In this document: piece by piece, positions 37,522-46,195 of the stretch
Layout of the letters: each line of letters begins with the position of its first letter
How positions within the stretch are numbered: position 1 is the stretch's first letter
Origin: Marinilabilia rubra
Lineage (GTDB): Bacteria > Bacteroidota > Bacteroidia > Bacteroidales > Marinilabiliaceae
Reading direction: 5' to 3'
Assembly (NCBI RefSeq): GCF_003121985.1
Contig: NZ_QEWP01000012.1
Coordinates: forward strand, 106,264 to 170,263
DNA length: 64,000 nucleotides
Notes under the pieces: generated by a model
The model's input: the letters and a program-made list of their open reading frames with translations, nothing else
Database searches by the model: none
What the model was told of the DNA's origin: nothing
Made by a program: the position numbers and the translations under genes

Positions 37522-38376
37522 ATGGTTCCCGACCTTCGGTTAGTTGACGAAACATACGATACGAACATCACATCGTCATATTTTTTATCCATCCAGGTTA
37601 ATCTGGATGGATTTTCTTTTTCTACACTTGATCCTGTCAGAAATAAATACATTCAGTTTAAATATTTTTCATTTGGGAAAGTAAACTCCGATGAACTTCC
37701 TGTACTGGCAGAAAAAATATTTGAGCAGAATGAATTACTAAACCTTCCGTATAAAAAGGTTTTTGTTTTGCTGCCTTCCCCTTATTCCACTTTGGTGCCA
37801 TCGGGATTATTCGAGGAAAAAGAGGCCGGAAAATGGCTTTCATTCACCCATCAGCTGCCCCCTGAGCAAAAGATCGTTCATTCCATAATGAAAATGGCAG
37901 ACGCCTGGAATATTTTTGCCGCCCCAAAGGAAATGGTTGATCTCTTTAGAAGACAATTCCCGGATCCACGATTTTTTCACCAGTACGTACCAATGGCCGA
38001 AACCCGTCTTGCTGTCAGCAGGCCCGGAGCAGGACGCAACCAGGCAATAATAAACCTGCAGAAGAAGTATTTTGACCTGGTAGTATTGGAGAAAAACAAT
38101 CTGAAGCTTTGTAATTCTTTTGAAATTAGCAGTGAAGAAGATCTAATTTATTACACCCTTTTTGTTTTTGAACAACTGCAGCTCTCACCCTCCGGCATTG
38201 AAGTCCAACTAATTGGTTCTCATCCGGATTTCAACAAAATAAAACAAACGCTGGGCAAATACATAAAGCACGTCAAACAACCAGGTCTTCCAGGCGGTTT
38301 TCAATACAGCTACCTTTTTAAAGAAGTATCCGGGCACAAGTTTCATAACCTGTTAAGTATGGCCTCATGCGTATAG
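37522..38376 (+). CDS. DUF3822 family protein
   Basis: A 284-residue protein of the DUF3822 family, which is typical of Bacteroidota and usually sits before rsmD. The fold is thought to resemble the actin-like ATPase superfamily, but no nucleotide-binding motif is evident, so function is unknown. Its last ten bases overlap rsmD, which indicates coupled translation. No signal peptide is seen. Confidence 0.82.
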   Translation: MVPDLRLVDETYDTNITSSYFLSIQVNLDGFSFSTLDPVRNKYIQFKYFSFGKVNSDELPVLAEKIFEQNELLNLPYKKVFVLLPSPYSTLVPSGLFEEKEAGKWLSFTHQLPPEQKIVHSIMKMADAWNIFAAPKEMVDLFRRQFPDPRFFHQYVPMAETRLAVSRPGAGRNQAIINLQKKYFDLVVLEKNNLKLCNSFEISSEEDLIYYTLFVFEQLQLSPSGIEVQLIGSHPDFNKIKQTLGKYIKHVKQPGLPGGFQYSYLFKEVSGHKFHNLLSMASCV

Positions 38377-38906
38377 TTAGTGGCAACCTGAAAGGCAGAA
38401 GATTCTCCCCCCCCTCCTCTTTTAAAGCACGCCCCACCACGGATCAGGCCAGGGAGAGCCTGTTTAATATTCTGAATAACATAATTGATTTTGAGGAGCA
38501 AACAGTACTGGACCTGTTCAGTGGTACTGGTGCCATGTCGTATGAATTTGCTTCACGAGGATGCAAAGCCATCACTTCTGTTGAGAAAAACTTTTCCCAT
38601 TTTAAATTCATCATAAGCACAGCAAAAGAGCTTGGACTGGATAAAGCCATCAAAATAAAAAAAGCAGATGCATTTAAGCACCTTTTGAGAGACACCGGGC
38701 AATATACCCTGATCTTTGCTGATCCACCTTTTGACTTACCCCAAATAAAAGAAATCCCTCAGGCTGTCATGAATTCCGGATGCTTGCAAAATAAGGGAAT
38801 TTTCATTCTTGAACATGGACCGGATCAGAACTTCGAAGATTGCGAATTCTTTTGGCAGGTCAGGCATTATGGAAAAGTTAATTTTTCCTTTTTCAGGCAT
38901 CCATAA
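38367..38906 (+). CDS. rsmD: 16S rRNA guanine-N2 methyltransferase RsmD
   Basis: Methylates G966 (E. coli numbering) of 16S rRNA using S-adenosylmethionine. The 179-residue protein begins MRIVSGNLKGRRF, has the SAM-binding LDLFSGTGAMSYE near 47-59, and the catalytic ADPPFDLP motif near 115-122. It overlaps the DUF3822 gene by ten bases. Confidence 0.93.
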   Translation: MRIVSGNLKGRRFSPPSSFKARPTTDQARESLFNILNNIIDFEEQTVLDLFSGTGAMSYEFASRGCKAITSVEKNFSHFKFIISTAKELGLDKAIKIKKADAFKHLLRDTGQYTLIFADPPFDLPQIKEIPQAVMNSGCLQNKGIFILEHGPDQNFEDCEFFWQVRHYGKVNFSFFRHP

Positions 38907-39012
38907 AAAATTCTTCCTTTTTAGATTGGCTAAAATTTATGCTTAGTCCACAACAATATTAAATGATTCTGTGGACCCCAATTATAGTAGCTTAAAGATT
39001 ATAAAAACAAAA

Positions 39013-39040
39013 AAGGTTACCGAAAATAATCAGTAACCTT
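39013..39040 (-). terminator. Terminator of the tRNA-Asp pair
   Basis: Stem AAGGTTAC/GTAACCTT around a 12-base loop, directly after the second tRNA gene in the minus-strand direction. T residues follow on the minus strand (39012-39006 region). Confidence 0.65.
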
Positions 39041-39045
39041 TTTTG

Positions 39046-39119
39046 CGGTCTGGACGGGACTCGAACCCGCGACCTCCGGCGTGACAGGCCGGCATTCTAA
39101 CCAACTGAACTACCAGACC
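39046..39119 (-). tRNA. tRNA-Asp (GTC), no encoded CCA
   Basis: A 74-base tRNA with acceptor stem GGTCTGG/CCAGACC, anticodon loop CTGTCAC giving GTC, T-loop GGTTCGAGTCC and discriminator G. The three bases after the discriminator are not CCA. It is identical over 74 bases to the copy at 39151-39224 and follows it by 28 bases, so the two are probably one transcript. Confidence 0.95.
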
Positions 39120-39147
39120 AAATTAGGTAGTAAATGTCTTTTTCTGG

Positions 39148-39224
39148 TGGCGGTCTGGACGGGACTCGAACCCGCGACCTCCGGCGTGACAGGCCGGCAT
39201 TCTAACCAACTGAACTACCAGACC
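39148..39224 (-). tRNA. tRNA-Asp (GTC), CCA encoded
   Basis: Same 74-base body as the neighbouring copy, but here CCA follows the discriminator base (TGG at 39148-39150 on the plus strand). It is the first of the two in the direction of transcription. Confidence 0.95.
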
Positions 39225-39650
39225 AGAAATTGTGTGTGCCTTTTGTTTTAAAGCGTTGCAAAGATAGAGGTTCTTTTTAATCCTGCAATAGGAATCGCCT
39301 TTAAAATTGTCTTTTTTTTCTTTATTTTTCTCTTAAAAAAACAACCGCCAATTTAACTAACTGAAAAATTGGCGGTTGACTAAATAAAAATTATTTTGGA
39401 AAAAAGTGTTTTTTTTCAATAAGTCCTTTTAAGCATATGCAGGGTTGCTCCCCTTAATGCGGCAGGGCTTCCAAAATTATCACATCACTAGTGTCAAGTC
39501 AAGCATAGTCTGACGGCCCAAGCCTTGCTCTTTCTACCTTGTGCTTCTAAAAAAAGACTCACGAAGCTACGGCTATGCTTACTTTTCTGTTGTTTTGCAC
39601 AAGGTAAAAAATAGCGGAGGCTTACCCGGCATTCTACACTAGACTTGACA
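39225..39650. other. Intergenic region between pyk and tRNA genes
   Basis: No gene is present. From the pyk side it holds most of a MITE-like element (39487-39655), the probable old pyk 3' end (39454-39486) and the pyk terminator (39342-39378). Confidence 0.7.
39342..39378 (-). terminator. Terminator of the aroQ-pyk unit
   Basis: Perfect 13-bp stem CAACCGCCAATTT/AAATTGGCGGTTG with an 11-base loop and seven T residues after it on the minus strand. It is 272 bases beyond the present pyk stop but only about 75 beyond the stop that is restored when the inserted element is removed. Confidence 0.85.
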
Positions 39651-39655
39651 CTAGT
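39487..39655. mobile_element. MITE-like element inserted in the pyk stop region
   Basis: 169 bases bounded by perfect 14-bp terminal inverted repeats (ACTAGTGTCAAGTC at 39487-39500, GACTTGACACTAGT at 39642-39655). A CATC tetranucleotide flanks it directly on both sides (39483-39486 and 39656-39659), as a 4-bp target-site duplication would. An internal 10-bp inverted repeat TACCTTGTGC/GCACAAGGTA is at 39535-39544 and 39597-39606. No open frame of any size lies inside. It would be mobilised by a transposase encoded elsewhere. No second copy of the terminal repeat is seen in this window. Confidence 0.8.
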
Positions 39656-41090
39656 CATCGCTCTCAACAAAGCGACTTTTCTTTTTTAAGAGGCCTTCAA
39701 CCGTCATAATTTCAAGATAGGTAGTTCCACCTCCAATACCGAAGCTTCCGCCCAAATAAGCTACGAGGTGATCATTATTGATAACACCTGCATCTTTCAT
39801 CCGGGTCAAAGTATTTTTCAAAATTTCTCCTTTAGAGCTTCCGGGTTCAGTTAATTCAGGAAATACACCATAAGACAATGCTAACTCACGGCCCACTCTC
39901 TTATTGTAACAAAGAGCAACTACCGGGTTGTGGCCACGGAAAGCAGAAAGATATCTGGCTGTTTTTCCTGTTAAACTATCTGTCAGAACCGTTTTAATAT
40001 CCAGCTCTTTTGAAGCTTTAACAGCAGTATCGGCCAAATAAGCAGTAATATCCTGCTTCACCTCGTCTACCGGAATATCATTTCGACTATCTTTTGCAGC
40101 TTCAACCTCACGGGCAATACTGGACATTGTCATAACCGACTCTACCGGGTAGGCACCATAAGCTGTTTCACCACTCAGCATGATGGCATCTGTACGGTAA
40201 TAAATGGCATTCGCAACATCGGTAACCTCTGCTCGCGTTGGACGAGGATTTTTGATCATTGAATGCAACATCTGAGTAGCAACAATAACCGGTTTTTTGG
40301 CCTCAACACATTTACGAATCAGTTTACGCTGCAGTCCGGGTATTTTTTCCTGTGGAATTTCAATTCCAAGATCTCCTCGTGCAACCATTACTCCGTGAAC
40401 ATGCTCAAGAATTTCATCAATATTCTCAACTCCCTCTTGGTTTTCAATCTTTGCAATGATCTTTACAGGGCTGTCCTGTTCATCAAGGATTTTCTGTATT
40501 TCGAGAACATCTTCCTTATTACGAACAAAAGAGTGGGCGATGAAATCAACCTCATTTTCAATGGCATACTTAATAAACCCTTTATCTCTTTGTGTAAGAG
40601 AAGGAAGGTTAATACGAACACCGGGAACGTTAACACTCTTGCGGCTTCCCAAAACACCATCATTCATTACTTTGCATCGCAAACCCTGGTCAGTTTTTTC
40701 AATTACTTCAAGGTCAATCTCGCCATCATCGATGAGGATGTGGCTTCCAACAGAAACATCGTTGGCTAAATGAGGATAAGAAACACAAATCTTATCCGCA
40801 GTACTCTTATGATCGGGATCACCAACCAACATAAGCTCTGAGCCGGTTTTAAGCTCAATATCCGCGTCTGCAACAGTTGTCCGAACTTCCGGGCCTTTGG
40901 TATCGATCAAAATAGCAATCTCATCAGAAACTGCTCGAACATTGGTAACAATTCTGTTGATACCCTCAAAATCCAAATGAGCTGTATTACATCGAGCTAC
41001 ATTCATTCCTGCTTCAAAAAGACCTCTGACAAAATCAACTTCACACCTTTGGTCCGAAACTGTTGCCACAATTTTGGTGAACTTCTTCAT
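39651..41090 (-). CDS. pyk: Pyruvate kinase
   Basis: Transfers phosphate from phosphoenolpyruvate to ADP, the last step of glycolysis. The 479-residue protein begins MKKFTKIVATV; the metal and substrate motifs IAKIENQEGVEN, GVMVARGDLGIEIP and VIVATQMLHSMI are seen in the barrel, and the C-terminal regulatory domain is complete. The stop codon TAG lies in the terminal repeat of a small inserted element, so the last residue and the stop are of element origin. In the reconstructed empty site the frame reads nine further residues (VIILEALPH) before TAA. It is 25 bases after aroQ. The change is unlikely to abolish activity. Confidence 0.97.
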   Translation of the reverse strand: MKKFTKIVATVSDQRCEVDFVRGLFEAGMNVARCNTAHLDFEGINRIVTNVRAVSDEIAILIDTKGPEVRTTVADADIELKTGSELMLVGDPDHKSTADKICVSYPHLANDVSVGSHILIDDGEIDLEVIEKTDQGLRCKVMNDGVLGSRKSVNVPGVRINLPSLTQRDKGFIKYAIENEVDFIAHSFVRNKEDVLEIQKILDEQDSPVKIIAKIENQEGVENIDEILEHVHGVMVARGDLGIEIPQEKIPGLQRKLIRKCVEAKKPVIVATQMLHSMIKNPRPTRAEVTDVANAIYYRTDAIMLSGETAYGAYPVESVMTMSSIAREVEAAKDSRNDIPVDEVKQDITAYLADTAVKASKELDIKTVLTDSLTGKTARYLSAFRGHNPVVALCYNKRVGRELALSYGVFPELTEPGSSKGEILKNTLTRMKDAGVINNDHLVAYLGGSFGIGGGTTYLEIMTVEGLLKKKSRFVESDD

Positions 41091-41115
41091 TATTTCTTAA
41101 TTTTCAGATATATAA

Positions 41116-41553
41116 TTATTTATTGTTAACTTTCTTATTGTTCAACAACGCTTCAATCCCAAGTCGATAGGAATCCAGTCCAAATCCGCAAATGACACCT
41201 GCACAAACAGGACTTAAAAAGGAATGGTGCCTTATTGGTTCTCGCTTGAAAACATTTGAAATATGCACTTCAACCACAGGAACCTTTACTGCTGAAATAG
41301 CATCAGACAAAGCCAGTGAGGTGTGAGTGAAAGCACCTGCATTTAAAACAATTCCGTAATCTGAGAAACCAACTTCGTGAATCTTGTCAATCAAATCCCC
41401 CTCCGAATTTGACTGGAAGTAATCAATTTCCACGAGAGAAAATTTTTCCTGCAAAACATTGAGATAATCATCAAACGACTGACTACCATAGGTTTCCGGC
41501 TCACGAACCCCCAATAAATTGAGGTTTGGTCCATTGATAATGAGAATTTTCAT
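41116..41553 (-). CDS. aroQ: 3-dehydroquinate dehydratase, type II
   Basis: Dehydrates 3-dehydroquinate to 3-dehydroshikimate in the shikimate pathway. The 145-residue protein begins MKILIINGPNLNLLGVREPE; the catalytic tyrosine follows in TYGSQS (22-27), and NAGAFTHTS and EVHISNVFKREPIRHHS are the other active-site stretches. It is transcribed divergently from xerD and just before pyk. Confidence 0.97.
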   Translation of the reverse strand: MKILIINGPNLNLLGVREPETYGSQSFDDYLNVLQEKFSLVEIDYFQSNSEGDLIDKIHEVGFSDYGIVLNAGAFTHTSLALSDAISAVKVPVVEVHISNVFKREPIRHHSFLSPVCAGVICGFGLDSYRLGIEALLNNKKVNNK

Positions 41554-41847
41554 AAATACCTGCGATTAAAACCGGTGCAAAAATAAGACAACAATACAAA
41601 ATAAAAAAAGGCACCGTGTGTTTGTTTCTTAAACTACTGTAAATAAATCATTAAAAAAGAGTAGAACAAAACGTAATCTTACATGTTCTAACAATATATT
41701 ACAATTCCATTATAAAAGGCAAAATATTTAAGAAAATACTTGCATTTACATAAAAATTTTTTGCAACTTTAACCAAGAGTTACCAAAACAGGGATTTCGA
41801 TTCACTAAAAATCCTCTGTATACCAATTAATTAAAAACCATTTTATC

Positions 41848-42747
41848 ATGAATTGGGAACAAGAAATTGAGGGATTTAAGAACTATCTAAAGGTCGAGAA
41901 AGGACTTTCTGATAATTCGATTCATGCTTATATCACAGATCTTGTCAAGTTGGTTCAGTTTTTAAAAGACAATGGCTATGATGTAGGTCCGGAAAAAGTT
42001 AAGTTGGATCATTTAAAAGAAATGATTCAATGGGTTAATGACAAAGGTATTAGCCCAAGAACTCAGGCAAGAATAATAAGTGGCATAAAGTCATTCTATA
42101 AGTACCTGCTAATTGAAGAAAAAGTGGACCGGGATCCGACAGCATTGCTGGAAACCCCGAAAGTAGGCCGCAAACTACCTGAAATACTTTCAGTTGAAGA
42201 AATTGACACCATTATTAATGCTGTCGACACAAAAAAACCGGAAGGACAGCGCAACAAAGCAATTTTGGAAACGCTTTATAGCTGTGGATTAAGAGTTTCA
42301 GAATTAATCGATCTTAAAATTTCAAACCTTTTCTTTGAATCAGGGTTTGTAAAAATTGAGGGCAAAGGCAGTAAAGAACGATTGGTACCAATCAGTACAA
42401 AAGCCATTAAAGAGATCAATCTTTATCTGAGTGAATACAGGCGCAATCTGAGAATTCATCCAGAACATGAGGATATCCTGTTCCTCAACCGACGTGGTAA
42501 AAAATTATCCAGAGTAATGATTTTTACCATCATCAAAAACATTACTAAAAAACTTGGACTGGAAAAGAATATTAGCCCTCATACCTTCCGGCATTCATTT
42601 GCCACTCACTTGATCGATGGTGGAGCTAACCTCAGAGCTGTGCAGGAGATGCTTGGACACGAATCTATAATTACAACTGAGATTTATACACACCTCGATA
42701 AAGAATACTTAAAGAATACTATCATACAATATCATCCCAGATCATAA
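41848..42747 (+). CDS. xerD: Tyrosine recombinase XerD
   Basis: Site-specific recombinase that resolves chromosome dimers at dif with XerC. The 299 residues show the N-terminal SAM-like core-binding domain (1-95) and the catalytic domain with LYSCGLRVSELIDL, the conserved lysine near KGSKER, HTFRHSFATHLI with the HxxR pair, and the nucleophile tyrosine in EIYTHLD. The adjacent aroQ is the common arrangement in Bacteroidota, which favours a chromosomal Xer enzyme over a phage or transposon integrase. A terminator follows at 42814. Confidence 0.94.
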   Translation: MNWEQEIEGFKNYLKVEKGLSDNSIHAYITDLVKLVQFLKDNGYDVGPEKVKLDHLKEMIQWVNDKGISPRTQARIISGIKSFYKYLLIEEKVDRDPTALLETPKVGRKLPEILSVEEIDTIINAVDTKKPEGQRNKAILETLYSCGLRVSELIDLKISNLFFESGFVKIEGKGSKERLVPISTKAIKEINLYLSEYRRNLRIHPEHEDILFLNRRGKKLSRVMIFTIIKNITKKLGLEKNISPHTFRHSFATHLIDGGANLRAVQEMLGHESIITTEIYTHLDKEYLKNTIIQYHPRS

Positions 42748-42813
42748 TCCATTCCAATAACTCTATCCCGGATATTATTTCCGGAAAACTAAAAATAATT
42801 CCCTCTCGCAAAG

Positions 42814-42830
42814 GCCGTCTTTAAGACGGC
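42814..42830 (+). terminator. Terminator after xerD
   Basis: Perfect 8-bp stem GCCGTCTT/AAGACGGC with almost no extra loop bases, followed by TTTTGTGTTTTC. It lies 67 bases past the xerD stop. Confidence 0.7.
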
Positions 42831-42959
42831 TTTTGTGTTTTCAGCCCAACTGGTATGCATCTGCCTGGATGAAAAAAGCAATTCTTTTGTCTTCGGCCAA
42901 ACCCAAAAAGATTATTTAGGGAGCGCTAAAAAAACGCATATATTACTAACAACACTCCG

Positions 42960-42979
42960 TCATCCCGATGGGTCGGGAT
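42960..42979. repeat. REP-like palindrome, second copy
   Basis: TCCCGA/TCGGGA with a 4-base spacer (ATCC-rich flank) matches the palindrome at 1264-1282 at all but two positions. Confidence 0.5.
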
Positions 42980-43053
42980 TGTAAGAGGCTATAAATCAAG
43001 TTTTTGAAATCATGCTCATGATTGCTTTAAAGCCCTGTTTATTAGTATTATAT

Positions 43054-43098
43054 GGTTCGTCTTAAATCTTGTATCTAAAAATCTAACGATCTACTGAC
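43054..43098. repeat. Dispersed repeat family, copy A
   Basis: Begins with TTAAATCTTGTATCT and ends GATCTACTGAC. This is the shortest copy and lacks the central palindrome. The other copies are at 47714-47778, 59174-59219 and 63151-63214. Confidence 0.6.
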
Positions 43099-43208
43099 TA
43101 ACTATTAAATAATTAAACCATGAAAATAAACCTTTAAGTGCAAGGCTGTTTCACATCATACCCGGATATCTTTGCACTTTATTTTATGAAAATAGCTAAT
43201 CAAAAGAA
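43099..43208 (+). repeat. 110-base repeat with promoter and start of a lost gene, copy A
   Basis: Aligns with 58966-59074 over its whole length; the best-matching 40 bases include TTTGCACTT, ATGAAAAT and GCTAATCAAAAGAA. Here a TATCTTTG element (43167-43174) lies 11 bases before an ATG at 43186 that opens a 13-codon frame beginning MKIANQK and ending at 43227. Confidence 0.6.
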
Positions 43209-43360
43209 AAGAGACCTATTCGTTTAATCTGCACGGTTTCTTCTACATAAATATGCATACTGACTTTTTATAAAAAACACGAAAAAATAACATTTTTCAC
43301 TTTCCGAAAATGCAAGTAAAAACCGCTGTTTAAAAATAAATCATCAAAAATCAAAAGAAA

Positions 43361-43380
43361 TGACTTTAAATTCAAAGTCA
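43361..43380. promoter_or_regulatory. Dyad upstream of pckA
   Basis: TGACTTT-AAATTC-AAAGTCA: perfect 7-bp arms with a 6-base spacer, about 160 bases before the pckA start. A possible operator; the -7 element of pckA was not found. Confidence 0.3.
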
Positions 43381-43540
43381 AAGCATACAATTAACAACAC
43401 CCCACCTTACACACTAATTATCAAATATCAAACCCGACAAATCAATGATTTAACCTTTCTTGATCTTTTTTGTTATTATTCCACAAAACCATCTTATCGG
43501 CATCAACAAACAGGGTATTAAATCTTTCAACCAAAAAAAT

Positions 43541-45160
43541 ATGCAAAAAACAGATTTATCCAAATATGGGATCAACAATGTTCATGAGATTTTACACAAC
43601 CCTTCATTCGAGATTTTATTCTTTGAAGAAACTCACCCCGATAATAAAGGCCTCGAAAAAGGCATCCTAACAGAATTAGATGCAGTAGCAGTCGATACAG
43701 GGATTTTCACCGGAAGATCTCCAGAAGATAAATTCATTGTAAAAGATAAAACCACCGAAAATACCATTTGGTGGACATCGGAACAATCACCCAACGACAA
43801 TAAACCCATTACGGAGGAAGTCTGGAATGAGTTGAAAGAACTTACTTCCAAACATCTTTCAGGCAAGCGGCTATTTGTAATGGATACTTTTTGCGGGGCT
43901 AACTGCGACAGTCGTTTAAAAGTACGTTTCATCACAGAGGTGGCCTGGCAGGCACATTTTGTAAAAAATATGTTTATTCGGCCAACCGAAGAAGAGTTAG
44001 AAAACTTTGGCGAACCTGATTTTGTATCCATGAATGCTTCAAAAGCCACCAACCCAAACTGGAAAGAACAAGGGTTAAACTCCGAAGTCTACACTGTTTT
44101 TAATCTTACCGAAAAGATGCACCTGCTTGGTGGTTCCTGGTATGGAGGAGAAATGAAAAAAGGCATATTTGCAATAATGAACTATTTTCTTCCATTACGG
44201 GGTATTTCATCAATGCATTGCTCTGCAAATGCCGGAAAGAATGGAGATACAGCCATTTTTTTTGGCCTTTCGGGAACGGGTAAAACCACTTTATCCACAG
44301 ATCCTCACCGGGCCCTTATCGGTGACGACGAACATGGATGGGACGATGATGGCGTTTTTAACTTTGAAGGTGGATGTTATGCCAAGACCATCAATCTAAA
44401 TAAGGACTCAGAACCAGACATCTACAATGCCATAAAAAGAGATGCCCTTTTGGAAAATGTTGTGGTTGAGAATAATGGTAAGATAGATTTCTCGGATGCC
44501 TCAAAAACTGAAAATACAAGGGTTTCTTATCCCATTTATCACATAAAAAACATTGTAAAACCTGTTTCAAAAGCCGGCCATGCTAAAACAGTCATTTTTC
44601 TTACAGCAGATGCCTTTGGAGTAATGCCCCCTGTTTCCAAGCTTAACGAAGAACAAACCAAGTATCATTTCTTATCGGGATTTACAGCAAAACTGGCCGG
44701 AACTGAGCGTGGTATTACAGATCCTGCACCAACCTTTTCCGCCGGGTTTGGGGAGGCATTTTTATCATTACACCCCACTAAATATGCAGAAGAACTTCTT
44801 AATAAAATGAAAGCATCGGGTGCCAAAGCCTACCTTGTTAATACAGGATGGAATGGAAGGGGAAAAAGGATTTCATTAAAAGACACAAGAGCCATAATTA
44901 ACAACATTTTAGACGGTTCTATCGAAGAATCTGAAACCATTGAGGTACCTGTATTTAATTTGAAAACCCCCACTTCCTTAAAAAATGTAGCACCCGAAAT
45001 ATTAGACCCCCGTAATTCGCATTCACGTCCTGATAAATGGGAAGAAAGTGCTCTAAAGCTGGCAGAAAAGTTTATCGAAAACTTTGCAAAATACACCGAT
45101 ACACCAGAAGGCAAAGCACTTATTAAAGCAGGTCCACAAATCAAAAGTGAAACCCCTTAA
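43541..45160 (+). CDS. pckA: Phosphoenolpyruvate carboxykinase (ATP)
   Basis: Interconverts oxaloacetate and phosphoenolpyruvate with ATP; in Bacteroidota it often runs in the carboxylating, fermentative direction. 539 residues from the Met at 43541 ([10 protein letters not shown]), which matches the usual start; the open frame extends 27 codons upstream. The kinase P-loop is [11 protein letters not shown], the metal-binding stretch GDDEHGWDD, and [11 protein letters not shown] is the N-terminal substrate motif. The neighbour on the other strand is unrelated. Confidence 0.96.
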   Translation: MQKTDLSKYGINNVHEILHNPSFEILFFEETHPDNKGLEKGILTELDAVAVDTGIFTGRSPEDKFIVKDKTTENTIWWTSEQSPNDNKPITEEVWNELKELTSKHLSGKRLFVMDTFCGANCDSRLKVRFITEVAWQAHFVKNMFIRPTEEELENFGEPDFVSMNASKATNPNWKEQGLNSEVYTVFNLTEKMHLLGGSWYGGEMKKGIFAIMNYFLPLRGISSMHCSANAGKNGDTAIFFGLSGTGKTTLSTDPHRALIGDDEHGWDDDGVFNFEGGCYAKTINLNKDSEPDIYNAIKRDALLENVVVENNGKIDFSDASKTENTRVSYPIYHIKNIVKPVSKAGHAKTVIFLTADAFGVMPPVSKLNEEQTKYHFLSGFTAKLAGTERGITDPAPTFSAGFGEAFLSLHPTKYAEELLNKMKASGAKAYLVNTGWNGRGKRISLKDTRAIINNILDGSIEESETIEVPVFNLKTPTSLKNVAPEILDPRNSHSRPDKWEESALKLAEKFIENFAKYTDTPEGKALIKAGPQIKSETP

Positions 45161-45169
45161 TGAGTCAGG

Positions 45170-46027
45170 CTATTTAACAATATCGGCAAGGGCTAATCGA
45201 ATATCAGGGAATTCATACTCAAACCCGGCTTCAGGAAGGCGGCACGGGATGACTTTTTGCCCTTCAGAAAGAACCTTTGCAGCTTGTCCAAATAGGATTT
45301 TAAGGGCAAATTCCGGAACCGGAATCAGGGCAGGCCGATTCAATATTGCACTCAAAGCCTGAGTAAACTCGGAATTGGAAATCATTTGTGGAGCGACAAG
45401 ATTAAATATGCCTTTTAATTCATTATGATTAATAATCCACTCCAAACCTCTGGTAAGGTCGTTTATATGAATATAGGGCATCGGTTGCAGGCCATCCCCA
45501 ATTCGCCCTCCAACACCAGCCCTAAAAGGCAACAACATCTGCTTTAAAGCCCCTCCCTGTTTTGAAAGTACCACCCCCAGGCGGGCTATTGCAAGACGGG
45601 TTTTATCTGAATTTGTTTTTACAGCTTCCGCCTCCCAGGCAGTGCAAACCTGCCCCAAAAAATCGTCAGCATACTCTGTCGAATATTCATCGTGCACTTC
45701 AAAAGTATCATAAATCCCAACAGCTGAAGCGGAAATAAAAACCGAAGGAGGTTTGGACATGCTATTTATTGTTGTAACAAGTGCTTCGGTGGTGTGCGTT
45801 CGACTCGTCAGTATAACATTCTTCCACTTTTTGGTCCAACGCTTTAATATAGGAGCCCCGGCCAAATGAACTACAGCCTCCACGTCTTCAAGCTTGCTAG
45901 CCAAATGAGTAGATCCTTTTTCAAAATCACCTCGAACAAGACCAACTACAGAGTGTCCGTTGTTTAGCAATCTATCTGAGAGTGCACTTCCTACCAGACC
46001 GGTAATTCCACTTATAGCTATATTCAT
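45170..46027 (-). CDS. TIGR01777/SDR39U1-type epimerase-family protein
   Basis: A 285-residue atypical SDR with the nucleotide-binding GITGLVGSAL at 7-16 and a C-terminal DUF1731 domain (ending in LPEAGFEYEFPDIRLALADI). The substrate is unknown; members are often called 'epimerase family protein' and related to cell-division-inhibitor-like SulA proteins by name only. It is convergent with pckA, with 9 bases between stops, and no terminator hairpin fits between them. Confidence 0.88.
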   Translation of the reverse strand: MNIAISGITGLVGSALSDRLLNNGHSVVGLVRGDFEKGSTHLASKLEDVEAVVHLAGAPILKRWTKKWKNVILTSRTHTTEALVTTINSMSKPPSVFISASAVGIYDTFEVHDEYSTEYADDFLGQVCTAWEAEAVKTNSDKTRLAIARLGVVLSKQGGALKQMLLPFRAGVGGRIGDGLQPMPYIHINDLTRGLEWIINHNELKGIFNLVAPQMISNSEFTQALSAILNRPALIPVPEFALKILFGQAAKVLSEGQKVIPCRLPEAGFEYEFPDIRLALADIVK

Positions 46028-46195
46028 AATAATATCTAATTTTCTTTTGAAGCTAATTCCAAATCAAATCCTATATAATACTTATTTCCGCTTTTGTCCA
46101 ATATGTTTGGCAATAAACCTCAAAAGACATTCTTCGCCAAAAGAACAATAAAAACCAAATAAAGGCTCGGCTTTAAACACAATGAACACATCTCA

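Larger units (their letters stand above)
42748..43540. other. Long intergenic region between xerD and pckA
   Basis: About 790 bases without a complete gene. It holds the xerD terminator, a REP-like palindrome (42960-42979), a copy of a four-member repeat family (43054-43098), a 110-base repeat with a promoter and the first codons of a lost gene (43099-43208), and a 20-base dyad upstream of pckA (43361-43380). Confidence 0.65.

Noticed and set aside
41848..42747. XerD gene as a marker of an integrated mobile element
   Set aside because: The neighbourhood (aroQ divergent) is the common chromosomal one, and no attachment repeats or cargo genes are seen.
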